Shown one piece after another: positions 43,133-51,446 of a stretch of 64,000 nucleotides of DNA; position 1 is the first letter of the stretch; each line of letters opens with the position of its first letter. The stretch spans positions 2,290,001-2,354,000 of the forward strand of contig NZ_CP141590.1 in the NCBI RefSeq assembly GCF_035581365.1. Direction: 5' to 3'. A program made the position numbers and the translations under genes. The notes under the pieces are model-generated. The model was given only the letters and a program-made list of their open reading frames with translations. It did no database searches and was not told where the DNA came from. This DNA comes from Tsuneonella sp. CC-YZS046. Lineage in GTDB: Bacteria; Pseudomonadota; Alphaproteobacteria; Sphingomonadales; Sphingomonadaceae.

Positions 43133-43486
43133 TCAACCGTAGGGCGTGGACCCCCGGATGGTCTTCAGGCCGGTCGGGAACGGGGCCATCGGCACCCTGG
43201 GCTGGCCAAGGATTTCCACGGCGGAAGCGACATGCGCCAGGGTCAGGACCATCCGGCAAAGCAGCCCCACGTCCGGCGGCAGGTCATGCAGCGGGTAGCG
43301 GTCGATCAGCCTGATCGCATCGCCGGCCCGCGCCAGCATCGCCTCGTAGAACTCCAGGATGTCTTCCATCGAGGATTGCTCGCGCGCGGCGACACGGGCG
43401 TCGGTGTCGGCGCCCGTCCAACGGCCCACGAAGCGCTCCAGTTCTTCGAAGCCCGGGGGAAGACGGGTTGCCTCCATAACCGTCAC
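43133..43486 (-). CDS. Small protein coupled to Rieske oxygenase
   Basis: A 117-residue soluble, mostly helical protein. The start at GTG 43486 overlaps the stop of the Rieske oxygenase gene (GTGA) and has GGGAGG seven bases upstream, so it is clearly translated with it. Three conserved-looking acidic/Leu helices fill the middle. No domain is recognised. It could be a small subunit or assembly factor for the oxygenase, but it is neither a ferredoxin (only one Cys) nor an NTF2-like beta subunit. Confidence 0.75.
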   Translation of the reverse strand: MTVMEATRLPPGFEELERFVGRWTGADTDARVAAREQSSMEDILEFYEAMLARAGDAIRLIDRYPLHDLPPDVGLLCRMVLTLAHVASAVEILGQPRVPMAPFPTGLKTIRGSTPYG

Positions 43487-44748
43487 GACAACGCCTCCCT
43501 GACCGATTCCGCTTCGACCCAGCGGACGCATTGTTCCACATGGTGGCGAATGGCGATTTCGCTGTCCTGCAATTGCATGAAACGCTTGCCACCCGATTCC
43601 AGGCCCTTCTGGGTCCGCTCCATGCTGGTCAGATCCTCGCAGATCGTGGTCACGACGCGCGAGATATACAGTTCCTGCAGGAACCTCTCCGTCATGGTTT
43701 CCGGCTTCGCCATGTAGAACCGGCCTTCATAGCGAGAGCGGTTCGGGCTGAGCGGCCAGAACCAGTGAGTCCAGAACCCGCCGGGGCCGGAATCGATCTG
43801 CACATGCGGGAAGACATGATTCACGTCCATCGACCAGCTGGCCGAGTTGGTAGGATTGACCGCGGGATGGCTGAGATAGCCGGCCGCGTCTTCCTTCGTC
43901 GCCGCGGCGATCACGCTTCCCCGCTCGCCCAGGGCCGCCGCGAATTGCTCCACGCGATTTTCCGGCTTCATCTGATATTCGGCGTTGCCGAACATCGACA
44001 CGGCGCGATGCGGGCTGAAGATCTTCGCATCCAGCAACCGCCCGTAGGGGTTGGCGGACGAGGTGAAGGCATCGGACAGGGTTCCGGGATGGATGCAGGA
44101 GATGTGATAGGTTTCGGCGAATGCGTCCGAAAGCACCTTCCAATTGACGTTCAGATCGGCCTCGAAAACGATCGGATGCTCGGCGCCGCGATATTGATAG
44201 CCTTCAAAATAGCCGCGGAAATCGCCGAGATATTCGTGAAGCGAGACTTCCGGCTCGCTTTGCAGATTGAGGAACACCCAGCCGTCCCAGACCTCGGTCG
44301 CGATTTTGGTCAGGCCGCACTGCTTCTTGTCGAGATTGAAGAAATTCGCCTCGTCCGTAACCCCGATCAGGTCGCCTTCATTGGTGTAGGTCCAGCGGTG
44401 ATAGGGGCAGACGAAGCGGCTCTGCCTGCCTTCGGTGGCATAGACGATCTGGCTGCCGCGATGCGAGCAGGTGTTGTGGAATGCCTGGATCTTGCCGCTC
44501 TTGCTGCGCGTAATCAGCGCATTCACGCTGGTCGGCGGCAATTCCTTCACCACGAAGCTGCCGGGCGCCGCCAGTTCCTCTTCCCGGCAGACCAGCAACC
44601 ACGCACGCTCGAAAATCTGCTTCTTCTCGCGCTCGAAAAAGTCCGGGCAGTAATAGGGCGCGATGGGAACGGGGCCGGTGGAAAGGCCGGCGTTTTCGGT
44701 CAGATGGTCGCGTTGCTCCAGTTCAAACTGCTTGAGTTGCGTGGCCAT
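43483..44748 (-). CDS. Aromatic ring-hydroxylating oxygenase alpha subunit (Rieske)
   Basis: A 421-residue Rieske non-heme iron oxygenase. The [2Fe-2S] ligands are in CSHRG and VCPYHRW (CxH...CxxH), and the mononuclear iron histidines are in ETYHISCIHPG. AGGAG stands seven bases before the ATG. The second gene of the operon (NTF2-like, 44808) lies upstream, and a coupled small gene lies downstream. No ferredoxin or reductase gene is nearby, so electrons must come from elsewhere in the genome, as is usual in sphingomonads. The substrate is a presumed aromatic; it cannot be named from the sequence. Confidence 0.93.
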   Translation of the reverse strand: MATQLKQFELEQRDHLTENAGLSTGPVPIAPYYCPDFFEREKKQIFERAWLLVCREEELAAPGSFVVKELPPTSVNALITRSKSGKIQAFHNTCSHRGSQIVYATEGRQSRFVCPYHRWTYTNEGDLIGVTDEANFFNLDKKQCGLTKIATEVWDGWVFLNLQSEPEVSLHEYLGDFRGYFEGYQYRGAEHPIVFEADLNVNWKVLSDAFAETYHISCIHPGTLSDAFTSSANPYGRLLDAKIFSPHRAVSMFGNAEYQMKPENRVEQFAAALGERGSVIAAATKEDAAGYLSHPAVNPTNSASWSMDVNHVFPHVQIDSGPGGFWTHWFWPLSPNRSRYEGRFYMAKPETMTERFLQELYISRVVTTICEDLTSMERTQKGLESGGKRFMQLQDSEIAIRHHVEQCVRWVEAESVREALS

Positions 44749-44780
44749 TCGCTTTCTCCTTCACACGCCGGCGCTTTTCG

Positions 44781-44806
44781 CTCCGCGGCCGCAAGGCGGC
44801 CCGGAG
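44781..44806 (-). terminator. Hairpin between NTF2-like and Rieske genes
   Basis: CTCCG and CGGAG close a GC-rich stem around a GCAA tetraloop within the 59-base intergenic gap. It may be a processing or attenuation structure within the operon. Confidence 0.35.
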
Positions 44807-44807
44807 A

Positions 44808-45218
44808 TCAGGCCGCCGGTTCAGCGCTCAATGCCTGCAGGCGCTCGGCCATCTCGCCGAAAGCGGCGCTGTCGAAATATTCGTCGATCCGGGTGATCTT
44901 GCCGCTGGCCGTCTTGATGACGAGGCAGGCCAGCAGGTCGGGGATCGGCTTGCCATCGTCGAACTTCCCGGCCAGCCGGTGCTGCTGGACAACGCCGTCC
45001 GCGATATCGTGACGCACAATGTCCTTGTAACCGAGTTCGGAAGTGATGGCGAAGACCGCCGCCAGCAGCCCGACGTTCTCTTCCTTCGACTGCTCGACAT
45101 TGGTGCTGCCATGCCAGACCACGATATCCTCGGCATAAAGCGCGCGGACCTGCTCGACGTCACGATCCCCGATTGCCTTGCCGAGCGCATCCGCCAGCGC
45201 ATTTGCTTCAGTCGTCAT
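44808..45218 (-). CDS. NTF2-like (SnoaL-type) protein, first gene of Rieske operon
   Basis: A 136-residue cone-fold protein with an N-terminal helix, ALYAEDIVVWHGS, and later DGKPIPDLLACLVIK and ITRIDEYFDS, typical of SnoaL-like polyketide cyclase or ketosteroid isomerase relatives. Small beta subunits of ring-hydroxylating oxygenases share this fold, but this protein is shorter than those (about 170). It could serve as beta subunit or as an isomerase. AGAGAAGG precedes the ATG. Confidence 0.82.
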   Translation of the reverse strand: MTTEANALADALGKAIGDRDVEQVRALYAEDIVVWHGSTNVEQSKEENVGLLAAVFAITSELGYKDIVRHDIADGVVQQHRLAGKFDDGKPIPDLLACLVIKTASGKITRIDEYFDSAAFGEMAERLQALSAEPAA

Positions 45219-45717
45219 CCTTCTCTCCTCTCAGTGACGCAATCTTCTTCATATCCGAAAAGATACGCGTGCATCCATTGGCATTCGAACGGCGTACCGT
45301 CCCCGGCACAGCCTGGAACCCTCGCACGGGCTTGATGAACCGCATATTGCCTCTGCAACAGGGGCGAGCGAATCGAGGCCTCCGGCGAAGTTCTTCGACC
45401 CTTTCAAATCTCCCTGTAGAGGAAATAATATTGCGACCATTTGGTCAAGAGCAAACTGATCGCGATGCTCTCCCGGCCTTCCCCGGATTGTCCTTCCAGG
45501 AAAGCCTCCGGCCTGCTCCCGCCTGCAAAGCCGAGGAAAAAGCAGCGAAATCGTGGCGGAAAATCCGCGATCTACGCATATGACCTGTGGGAGCGAAGCG
45601 CCCGGGGATTGACCGCTCACTTGAATCGCGCTCCATTGCGTGTCGATCAGCACATTCATCACCCAACGACCAGAGGCCGGGCACGGCCCCGAGGATTCCC
45701 GAGCAGGAGATTGCACT
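45219..45717. other. Divergent control region, Rieske operon and FAH hydrolase
   Basis: A 499-base gap between the minus-strand oxygenase operon and the plus-strand hydrolase. It contains the palindrome at 45434-45447. No convincing coding frame was found; the frames across it lack ribosome sites and known domains. Confidence 0.6.
45434..45447. promoter_or_regulatory. Operator CGACCATTTGGTCA in aromatic block
   Basis: The core GACCA-TT-TGGTC is a perfect palindrome. Matching sites occur at 47489-47502, 49499-49512 and 53151-53164, each in the control region of a catabolic gene in this block. A TetR-type regulator encoded at 46693-47448 is the natural candidate to bind it. Confidence 0.6.
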
Positions 45718-46566
45718 ATGAAGCTCGCACGTTTCGACGCCGCGAATGGAGCACAATTGGGCGTCGTGGAAGGAGAGCGGATCGTCGCCCTTCGCGATCT
45801 CGGCATCGCCGCCAACGACATGATCGAATTGATCGAAGCCGGGCCTGGCCAATTGCAGCAGATAGCGGAGCGGCTGGCGCAGGCCGGCGAAGGCGCATCC
45901 TTGTCCTCCGTCCGCCTGCTCGCGCCGCTTCGTCCGCGCAAGTTCCTGGCAATCGGCATGAATTATCAGCGGCATGCCGACGAAGCGCGCCAGCTCGGGA
46001 TCACCGTTCCGGACAACCAGCTCTGGTTCAACAAGCAGACCAGCTGCGTTTCAGGCCCGTTCGATCCGATCGAGCCGGGCGTGACGGAAAAGCTCGATTA
46101 CGAGGTGGAGCTTGGGCTGGTGATCGGAAAGCCGGCGAAATCCGTATCGCGCGACAAGGCTTTCGACCATGTTTTCGGCTATCTGATCGTGAACGACGTC
46201 TCCGCCCGCGACTGGCAATTTCATTCCTCCACCATGACCATGGGCAAATCCTTCGACACCCATGGCCCGATCGGGCCGTGGGTCGTGACGGCAGACGAGA
46301 TTCCCGATCCGGAAGCGCTGGGCGTTCGCTGCTTCGTCAACGGAGAAAAGCGGCAGGACAGCAATACCCGGGATTTCATCCACGGGATCGCGGCCCAGAT
46401 CGAATATCTGTCGACCGCATTCACCCTGGAAACCGGCGATATCATTTCGACGGGGACACCCGAGGGCGTGGGCGTTGCCATGCAGCCGCCGAAATTCCTC
46501 CAGTCCGGAGATGTGGTCCGTTGCGAGATCGACCTGATCGGAGCGATTGAAAACAAGGTCGCATGA
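45718..46566 (+). CDS. Fumarylacetoacetate hydrolase family protein
   Basis: A 282-residue FAH-fold enzyme of the 2-hydroxyhepta-2,4-diene-1,7-dioate isomerase / acylpyruvase group. The metal ligands are in KLDYEVELGLVIG and GYLIVNDVSARDWQ (E...E...D), and TGTPEGVG near the end closes the site. It would hydrolyse a ring-cleavage product. AGGAGA stands seven bases before the ATG. Members of this family act just after extradiol ring cleavage, which fits the VOC dioxygenase-like gene downstream. Confidence 0.9.
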   Translation: MKLARFDAANGAQLGVVEGERIVALRDLGIAANDMIELIEAGPGQLQQIAERLAQAGEGASLSSVRLLAPLRPRKFLAIGMNYQRHADEARQLGITVPDNQLWFNKQTSCVSGPFDPIEPGVTEKLDYEVELGLVIGKPAKSVSRDKAFDHVFGYLIVNDVSARDWQFHSSTMTMGKSFDTHGPIGPWVVTADEIPDPEALGVRCFVNGEKRQDSNTRDFIHGIAAQIEYLSTAFTLETGDIISTGTPEGVGVAMQPPKFLQSGDVVRCEIDLIGAIENKVA

Positions 46567-46692
46567 CGGATCGGCGGCCCTTGCGGGCTTACCAATCCCA
46601 CTGCACTGGTATATGCAGCTATGCCGGGTGAAGGGGGAAGGAAAAGCAATGCAACCGAAAGAGATAACCGCAGCGAGGCAGGTTTCCGTCCC

Positions 46693-47448
46693 ATGGTGAC
46701 AGCGGGGCAACCGGCAAATCAACGCAAGGGGCGCGATACCGAACGCCGTCGCAGCGGCCGCACCGCGGTGCGGCTGGGCGAAAGGGAAGCGCATCCCATC
46801 ACCCAGGATCACCGGGCGGACGTCAGCCGCACGCGGCGGACGACCAAGCGCAGCCGCGATGTTCGCAAGCGCATCCTTGAGGCCGCGCTCGAATGTTTCG
46901 GCGCATTCGGCTTCGAGGGAACTTCGACCCGGGCCGTGGCGGACCGGGCCAATGTGACCCACACGCTGGTGCTGTATCACTTCCAGTCGAAGGACCAGCT
47001 CTGGATCGCGACCATGGGCGCGGCGCTGGACGCCTATGTCGAGGAAATGGACGAGCATCTTGCCAAGGTCGCTTCCGACACGGGCGCGGCCGGGCTGCGC
47101 ACCTTCATCGAACAGTTCATCCGCATGTCGTCCAAGCAGCCGCAGATCCATCGCATCCTCACGATGGAGAGCAATCAGGGCACCACGCGGCTGGACTGGG
47201 TGGTGGACAATTACCTGCGCAAGCATTTCGAGAAGGTCAGCAGGCTGATCCGGCTTGGCCAGCAGGAAGGCGCCGTGCGCCAATGCGATCCGGCGCGGCT
47301 TTACTACATGATTATCGGCGCGGGCGGGACGCCCTTCACCGTATCGACGGAATACAAGGCGCTGACCGGGCGCGACGTGTTCTCCGAAACGGAGATCCTG
47401 CGCAACATCGCTTTCCTGTATGAGCTGGTCTTTATCGACGCGCCCTAG
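46693..47448 (+). CDS. TetR family transcriptional regulator
   Basis: A 251-residue (or 275 if started at 46621) regulator. An unusually long Arg-rich N-terminal extension precedes the TetR helix-turn-helix, RILEAALECFGAFGFEGTSTRAVADRANVTHTLVLYHFQSKDQL. A ligand-binding helical domain with a C-terminal TetR_C-like region follows. I use ATG 46693, which has an AGG-rich stretch about ten bases upstream; the first ATG has none. A TACCA-N11-TGGTA inverted repeat lies just before 46621. Centrally placed, it probably controls the surrounding catabolic genes through the repeated palindrome. Confidence 0.88.
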   Translation: MVTAGQPANQRKGRDTERRRSGRTAVRLGEREAHPITQDHRADVSRTRRTTKRSRDVRKRILEAALECFGAFGFEGTSTRAVADRANVTHTLVLYHFQSKDQLWIATMGAALDAYVEEMDEHLAKVASDTGAAGLRTFIEQFIRMSSKQPQIHRILTMESNQGTTRLDWVVDNYLRKHFEKVSRLIRLGQQEGAVRQCDPARLYYMIIGAGGTPFTVSTEYKALTGRDVFSETEILRNIAFLYELVFIDAP

Positions 47449-47488
47449 GCGACGGATCGCCTGCGGAAGCGACGCCAGGAAGCTGGTT

Positions 47489-47502
47489 GAACCAAATGCT
47501 CA
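47489..47502. promoter_or_regulatory. Operator copy before VOC dioxygenase-like gene
   Basis: On the minus strand this reads TGAGCATTTGGTTC, 11 of 14 matching TGACCATTTGGTCA. It lies about 77 bp upstream of the VOC gene start. Confidence 0.4.
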
Positions 47503-47578
47503 AATATTTTATCATGCCGCTATACGGGCATGCTATGGCCTGCCCGGACCGATAAACAGGAATTGCTGAGAGGAAGAA

Positions 47579-48181
47579 ATGGCGCAAACCCAGGCTGACG
47601 CGATCGAACGCCCCCAGGGCGACAAGGCGGTGTCTCCCGCCAAGCTGGCGCATATCGTGCTTCGCACCTCGAATTACGACGAGATGGTGAACTGGTATCA
47701 GACGGTGCTGAACGCGACTCCTGCCTTCCGCAACGAAATCCTCTGCTTCCTTTCCTACGATGACGAGCATCACCGGGTCGCCATCCTCAATATGCCCGAT
47801 CTCGAGGCGCAGAAGGATGGCGTGGTCGGCTTCCACCACGCCGCCTTCACCTATGCCGATCTGGGCGATCTGCTCGCCACCTACCGGCGGCTGCGCGATC
47901 AGGGCATCAAGCCGGTCTTCCCGATCAACCACGGGCCGACCACTTCGATGTATTATGCCGATCCGGACGGAAACCAGATCGAACTGCAGATCGACAATTA
48001 CGACAGGATCGAGGACGCGACCGCCTTTTTCTATTCGGAAGCCTTCGCGGAAAATCCGATCGGGGTCGAGTTCGATCCGGACGAACTGCTCCGCCGGTTC
48101 GAATCCGGCGAGCCGGAGGAAGATCTCAAGCGCCGGCCCGACGTCGGCAAGCGCGGCCTCGCAGATGTCAAGCTGCGCTGA
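47579..48181 (+). CDS. VOC family protein, extradiol dioxygenase-like
   Basis: A 200-residue vicinal-oxygen-chelate protein. The expected metal ligands are present: His in LAHIVLRT (about residue 25), His in VGFHHAAFTY and Glu in NQIELQID. The layout matches one-and-a-half-module type I extradiol dioxygenases such as 2,3-dihydroxybiphenyl dioxygenase relatives, but the protein is shorter (about 300 is usual). It could instead be a lyase or isomerase. AGAGGAAG precedes the ATG. The NTF2-like gene follows after ten bases. Confidence 0.85.
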   Translation: MAQTQADAIERPQGDKAVSPAKLAHIVLRTSNYDEMVNWYQTVLNATPAFRNEILCFLSYDDEHHRVAILNMPDLEAQKDGVVGFHHAAFTYADLGDLLATYRRLRDQGIKPVFPINHGPTTSMYYADPDGNQIELQIDNYDRIEDATAFFYSEAFAENPIGVEFDPDELLRRFESGEPEEDLKRRPDVGKRGLADVKLR

Positions 48182-48191
48182 GGGATCTGCA

Positions 48192-48614
48192 ATGACCGCG
48201 CTTTCCCCCTCGGATCATATCGCCGCCGCCCAGCCGCTGTATCGGACTTTCTGGCTGATCGATAACGGCCGCGCTTCCGAAGCCGCCGCCTATTTCGCAG
48301 CGGACGGAACCCTTACCTTCGGAGCGGGAGCGCCGAAGCCCGGCACGATTGCCGGGGAACAGATCGCCCAGGCGATGTCCGCGCGCGAGGCGCAGCGCCA
48401 GGTCACATCGCGCCATGTCCTGTCGAATGTGCTGGTGAATTCGCTCGACGATGGCCGCGTCAGGGTGCGCGCCTTGCTCACGCTCTATCGCACCGAAAGC
48501 GAAACGCTCACGCCCGACGTCGCCTCGGTGGCGGATATAGAAGATATCCTCGTGCGCAGCGGCGACGAATGGAAGATAGCGGAGCGGCTGATCCAGCCCG
48601 TCTTCAATCGCTGA
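48192..48614 (+). CDS. NTF2-like (SnoaL_4-type) protein
   Basis: A 140-residue cone-fold protein: helix DHIAAAQPLYRTFWLIDNG, FAADGTLTFGAG, then SRHVLSNVLVN and VRVRALLTLYRT, ending DEWKIAERLIQPVF. It lies ten bases after the VOC gene in the same transcript. Similar proteins act as small subunits or as dehydratases and isomerases in aromatic and steroid pathways. It differs clearly from the NTF2-like protein at 44808. Confidence 0.82.
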   Translation: MTALSPSDHIAAAQPLYRTFWLIDNGRASEAAAYFAADGTLTFGAGAPKPGTIAGEQIAQAMSAREAQRQVTSRHVLSNVLVNSLDDGRVRVRALLTLYRTESETLTPDVASVADIEDILVRSGDEWKIAERLIQPVFNR

Positions 48615-48625
48615 CCGGCGGCTTT

Positions 48626-48660
48626 CAGGCAGGCGAGGCCGCAAGGCCCCGCCCAGCCTG
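48626..48660. terminator. Hairpin between convergent NTF2-like and SDR genes
   Basis: CAGGCAGGCGAGGCC pairs with GGCCCCGCCCAGCCTG around a GCAA tetraloop, with minor mismatches. It lies between two convergent genes and probably serves both as a terminator. Confidence 0.55.
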
Positions 48661-48665
48661 CCCTG

Positions 48666-49421
48666 TCAGATCGCCGTATGGCCGCCGTCGATGGCGAAGG
48701 CCGCGCCGGTCGTGAAGCTCGCCTCGTCCGACAGCAGCCACCTCGCCGCCGTCGCGATTTCCGCAGGCTGCGCGAAGCGGTTCATCGGGTGGACCGCGGC
48801 AAGGGCCGGTTCCAGGCCGGGATCATTCGCCATTGCCCCCTTCAGCATCGGGGTCAGCGTGCCGCCCGGCATCACCGAATTGATCCGGATGCCCCTGGTC
48901 GCATAGTCGATCGCGCTGCCGCGCGTCAGCCCCAGCACCCCTGCCTTGCTGGCGCAATATTCCGCGCCGTTCGGGAAGCCGACCATCGCCGCGGTGGAGG
49001 CAATGTTCACGATTGCCCCGCCCTTCGCCAGCATCGCCTTGATCTGATATTTGTTGCACAGGAACAGTCCGCGCAGATTGACCCCGTGGCAGAGATCCCA
49101 TTCCTCCAGATCGACCTCGTGCAGCAGCTTCCCGCGCTGCGGCACGCCTGCGGCATTGCACGCCCCGTCAAGCCCGCCGAATTGCGAAATGGCGTGATCG
49201 ACCATCGCGATCACCGAAGCCTCGTCCGACACGTCGGCCTCGACCGCGCTGGCCGTGCCTCCGCGCTGGACGATCTGGTCGGCGACATTCCTCGCCTTCC
49301 CGCCATCGAGATCGGCGATCGTGACCTTGCAACCCGCCTCGCCGAGAAGAAGAGCGGCCGCCTCGCCGATCCCGCTGCCGCCGCCGGTCACGATGATGGA
49401 TTTTCCCTGCAGACCTTTCAT
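48666..49421 (-). CDS. Short-chain dehydrogenase/reductase
   Basis: A 251-residue classical SDR. The cofactor loop is TGGGSGIG, CNAAG marks the strand after it, and the active-site Tyr-Lys is in EYCASK with the Ser in NIASTA. AAGGGAT precedes the ATG. An Asp-containing loop (ADLDGGK) after the second strand suggests NAD preference. It could act as a dihydrodiol or hydroxy-acid dehydrogenase next to the Rieske oxygenase. It is divergent from the monooxygenase at 49601 with an operator copy between. Confidence 0.92.
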   Translation of the reverse strand: MKGLQGKSIIVTGGGSGIGEAAALLLGEAGCKVTIADLDGGKARNVADQIVQRGGTASAVEADVSDEASVIAMVDHAISQFGGLDGACNAAGVPQRGKLLHEVDLEEWDLCHGVNLRGLFLCNKYQIKAMLAKGGAIVNIASTAAMVGFPNGAEYCASKAGVLGLTRGSAIDYATRGIRINSVMPGGTLTPMLKGAMANDPGLEPALAAVHPMNRFAQPAEIATAARWLLSDEASFTTGAAFAIDGGHTAI

Positions 49422-49498
49422 AGCTATCCCTTTTCTCCGTAGTTTTTGCCTTGCCGGGGCAAAGCCGTTAATGCCGTTTAAGCGGCACCTTTGAAATT

Positions 49499-49512
49499 TG
49501 ACTGATTGGTCA
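49499..49512. promoter_or_regulatory. Operator copy TGACTGATTGGTCA
   Basis: It matches the consensus TGACCATTTGGTCA in 11 of 14 bases, with the outer TGAC and GTCA arms intact. It lies about 90 bp from both divergent start codons (SDR and monooxygenase). The same TGGTCAGCAT flank recurs at 53159-53168. Confidence 0.5.
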
Positions 49513-49600
49513 GCATGACAAAGAGTGCAAGCAAAGAATCGCATATTCCGGCATGCCGCGAAAACAAGAGCGGCGCCTTCAGGCAGAGGACTTCATATCG

Positions 49601-51394
49601 ATGAAACTGATCGAAACCCCGGTTCTGATCGTTGGCGGCGCCGGCTGCGGACTGTCTTCGGCAATCTTTCTGGGCCGGTTGGGGATCGACAGCTGGGTCG
49701 TGGAACGGCATCCCGCCACCTCGCCCGCTCCCAAAGCGCATTATCTCAACCAGCGCACCATGGAAATCCTGCGCGAGGAAGGCCTGGCCGAGCATATCTA
49801 CAGCCGCAGCACCCCGGCCGAGAACATGGCGCGGGTGGGCTGGTACACCACCCTCGGCGGCGATGGAGAGCTGGACCGCAAGCGGATCGGGATCATCGAT
49901 GCATTCGGCGGCTGCTCGCTGCGCGAAGCCTATGAGGCGGACAGCCCGACCCGCGCGGCCAATTTCGCGCAGATGTATGTCGAGCCGCTGCTGCTGGAAC
50001 AGACCAGAAAATATCCCGGCATCACCATCAATTTCCATGAGGAGTTCAAGAGCTTCGAGCAGGATGCCGATGGCGTCACTGCGACCATCGAGAATCGCGG
50101 CACGGGCGAAACCTATCAGGTGCGGGCGAAATACATGATCGCGGCCGATGGCGGGCGCCTGGTCGGCCCGACGCTCGGCATCGAAATGGATGGGATCGAT
50201 CGCCTGTTCGACATGGTCACCTGCTGGTTCGCGGCGGACCTCAGCGAATATATCGACGATGATTCCGTCATGATCCGCTGGTTCACCAATCCCGAAAAGG
50301 GCGGCTCCTGGGGCAGCGGTGTGATGGTCGCGCTCGGCCCCGAAAACTTCGGGCGCAACAGCGAGGAATGGCTGTTCCACTTCGCCTTCCAGCCCGACGA
50401 TCCCGCCCAGTTCGATGAGGCGTCGGTGGTACCCCGGCTGCGGGAACTCCTGCGCCTGCCCCACCTCGAGCCGCGGATCATCCGCATGAACAACTGGAAG
50501 GTGCAGGGCGTTCTGGCGCGCGAATACCGGCGCGGCCGCATCTTCCTTGCAGGCGACGCCGCGCATCGCCACCCGCCCACCACCGGCCTCGGCCTCAATA
50601 CCGCGGTTCAGGATGCCCATAATCTCGCATGGAAGCTGGCCGCCGTCCTGACCGGCAAGGCGGGCGAGGACCTGCTGGACAGCTATGAGGCCGAGCGGCG
50701 CCCCGTCGCCGCCAACAATGTGAACTGGGCCATGCTCACGTTCCAGAACCACCTGACCATCGATTCCGCGATCGGGCAGATGCCGGGCGCGCCGGTCGAA
50801 TTCAACCGCGAGGCTTTCCGGAACCTGTTTTCCGATACGCCGCTGGGCGCGGCGCGCCGCCAGATGGTGAACGAGGTGATCCAGACCCAGCGGGCGGAAT
50901 TCCAGGCCCACGACATCGAGATCGGCTTCTATTATGCCGATGGCGCAGTCATACCGGACGGAACCGAAGCGCCCCCGCGCGGCGCGCTGGGCGATCTGCA
51001 TACGCCGACCATGCGGCCGGGGCATCGCATGGCCCATGTCTGGCTGACGCGGGACGGCGAGACGGTTTCCACGCTGGACCTTGCCGGGCTGGATCACTTC
51101 ACGGTTTTCGTGAACGGACCCGCAAACGCCTGGGAATCCGCGGTTTCCCAGGCATCCGGCGCGGCTCAGGTCGATATTCGCCTGGTCAGCGTGGGCAATG
51201 GCGGCGAATGGCGCAATGACGACGGCCGGTGGAATGCGGTGAGCGGGCTGGAGCCGGGCGGCGCATTGCTGGTCCGGCCCGACCAGCATGTCGGATGGCG
51301 GTCCTCGCAGCCGGTCGGATCACCCGCCGAAGCGCTGGCCGGGGCGCTTTCCACGATCCTTGCGAAGCGGGTGGAAGCGCGGGAAACCGCGTAG
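49601..51394 (+). CDS. FAD-dependent class A monooxygenase (TfdB/phenol hydroxylase-like)
   Basis: A 597-residue single-component flavin hydroxylase. The N-terminal dinucleotide loop reads LIVGGAGCGLSSA, slightly off the GxGxxG pattern. FLAGDAAHRHPPTTGLGLNTAVQDAHNLAWKL is the second FAD-binding block, and the C-terminus has the thioredoxin-like domain of phenol 2-monooxygenase-type enzymes with LLVRPDQHVGWR. AGAGGA precedes the ATG. The length fits 2,4-dichlorophenol 6-monooxygenase relatives. The substrate is an aromatic of unknown identity. The gene converges on a second flavin monooxygenase. Confidence 0.9.
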   Translation: MKLIETPVLIVGGAGCGLSSAIFLGRLGIDSWVVERHPATSPAPKAHYLNQRTMEILREEGLAEHIYSRSTPAENMARVGWYTTLGGDGELDRKRIGIIDAFGGCSLREAYEADSPTRAANFAQMYVEPLLLEQTRKYPGITINFHEEFKSFEQDADGVTATIENRGTGETYQVRAKYMIAADGGRLVGPTLGIEMDGIDRLFDMVTCWFAADLSEYIDDDSVMIRWFTNPEKGGSWGSGVMVALGPENFGRNSEEWLFHFAFQPDDPAQFDEASVVPRLRELLRLPHLEPRIIRMNNWKVQGVLAREYRRGRIFLAGDAAHRHPPTTGLGLNTAVQDAHNLAWKLAAVLTGKAGEDLLDSYEAERRPVAANNVNWAMLTFQNHLTIDSAIGQMPGAPVEFNREAFRNLFSDTPLGAARRQMVNEVIQTQRAEFQAHDIEIGFYYADGAVIPDGTEAPPRGALGDLHTPTMRPGHRMAHVWLTRDGETVSTLDLAGLDHFTVFVNGPANAWESAVSQASGAAQVDIRLVSVGNGGEWRNDDGRWNAVSGLEPGGALLVRPDQHVGWRSSQPVGSPAEALAGALSTILAKRVEARETA

Positions 51395-51404
51395 ATCAAG
51401 CTCG

Positions 51405-51439
51405 CCCCCTCGGATGCGGGAGTGTCCGCATCCGGGGGG
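51405..51439. terminator. Strong bidirectional terminator hairpin
   Basis: CCCCCTCGGATGCGG pairs with CCGCATCCGGGGGG (one bulge) around a six-base loop. It lies between the two convergent monooxygenase genes and should end both transcripts. Confidence 0.7.
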
Positions 51440-51446
51440 CATAGCC

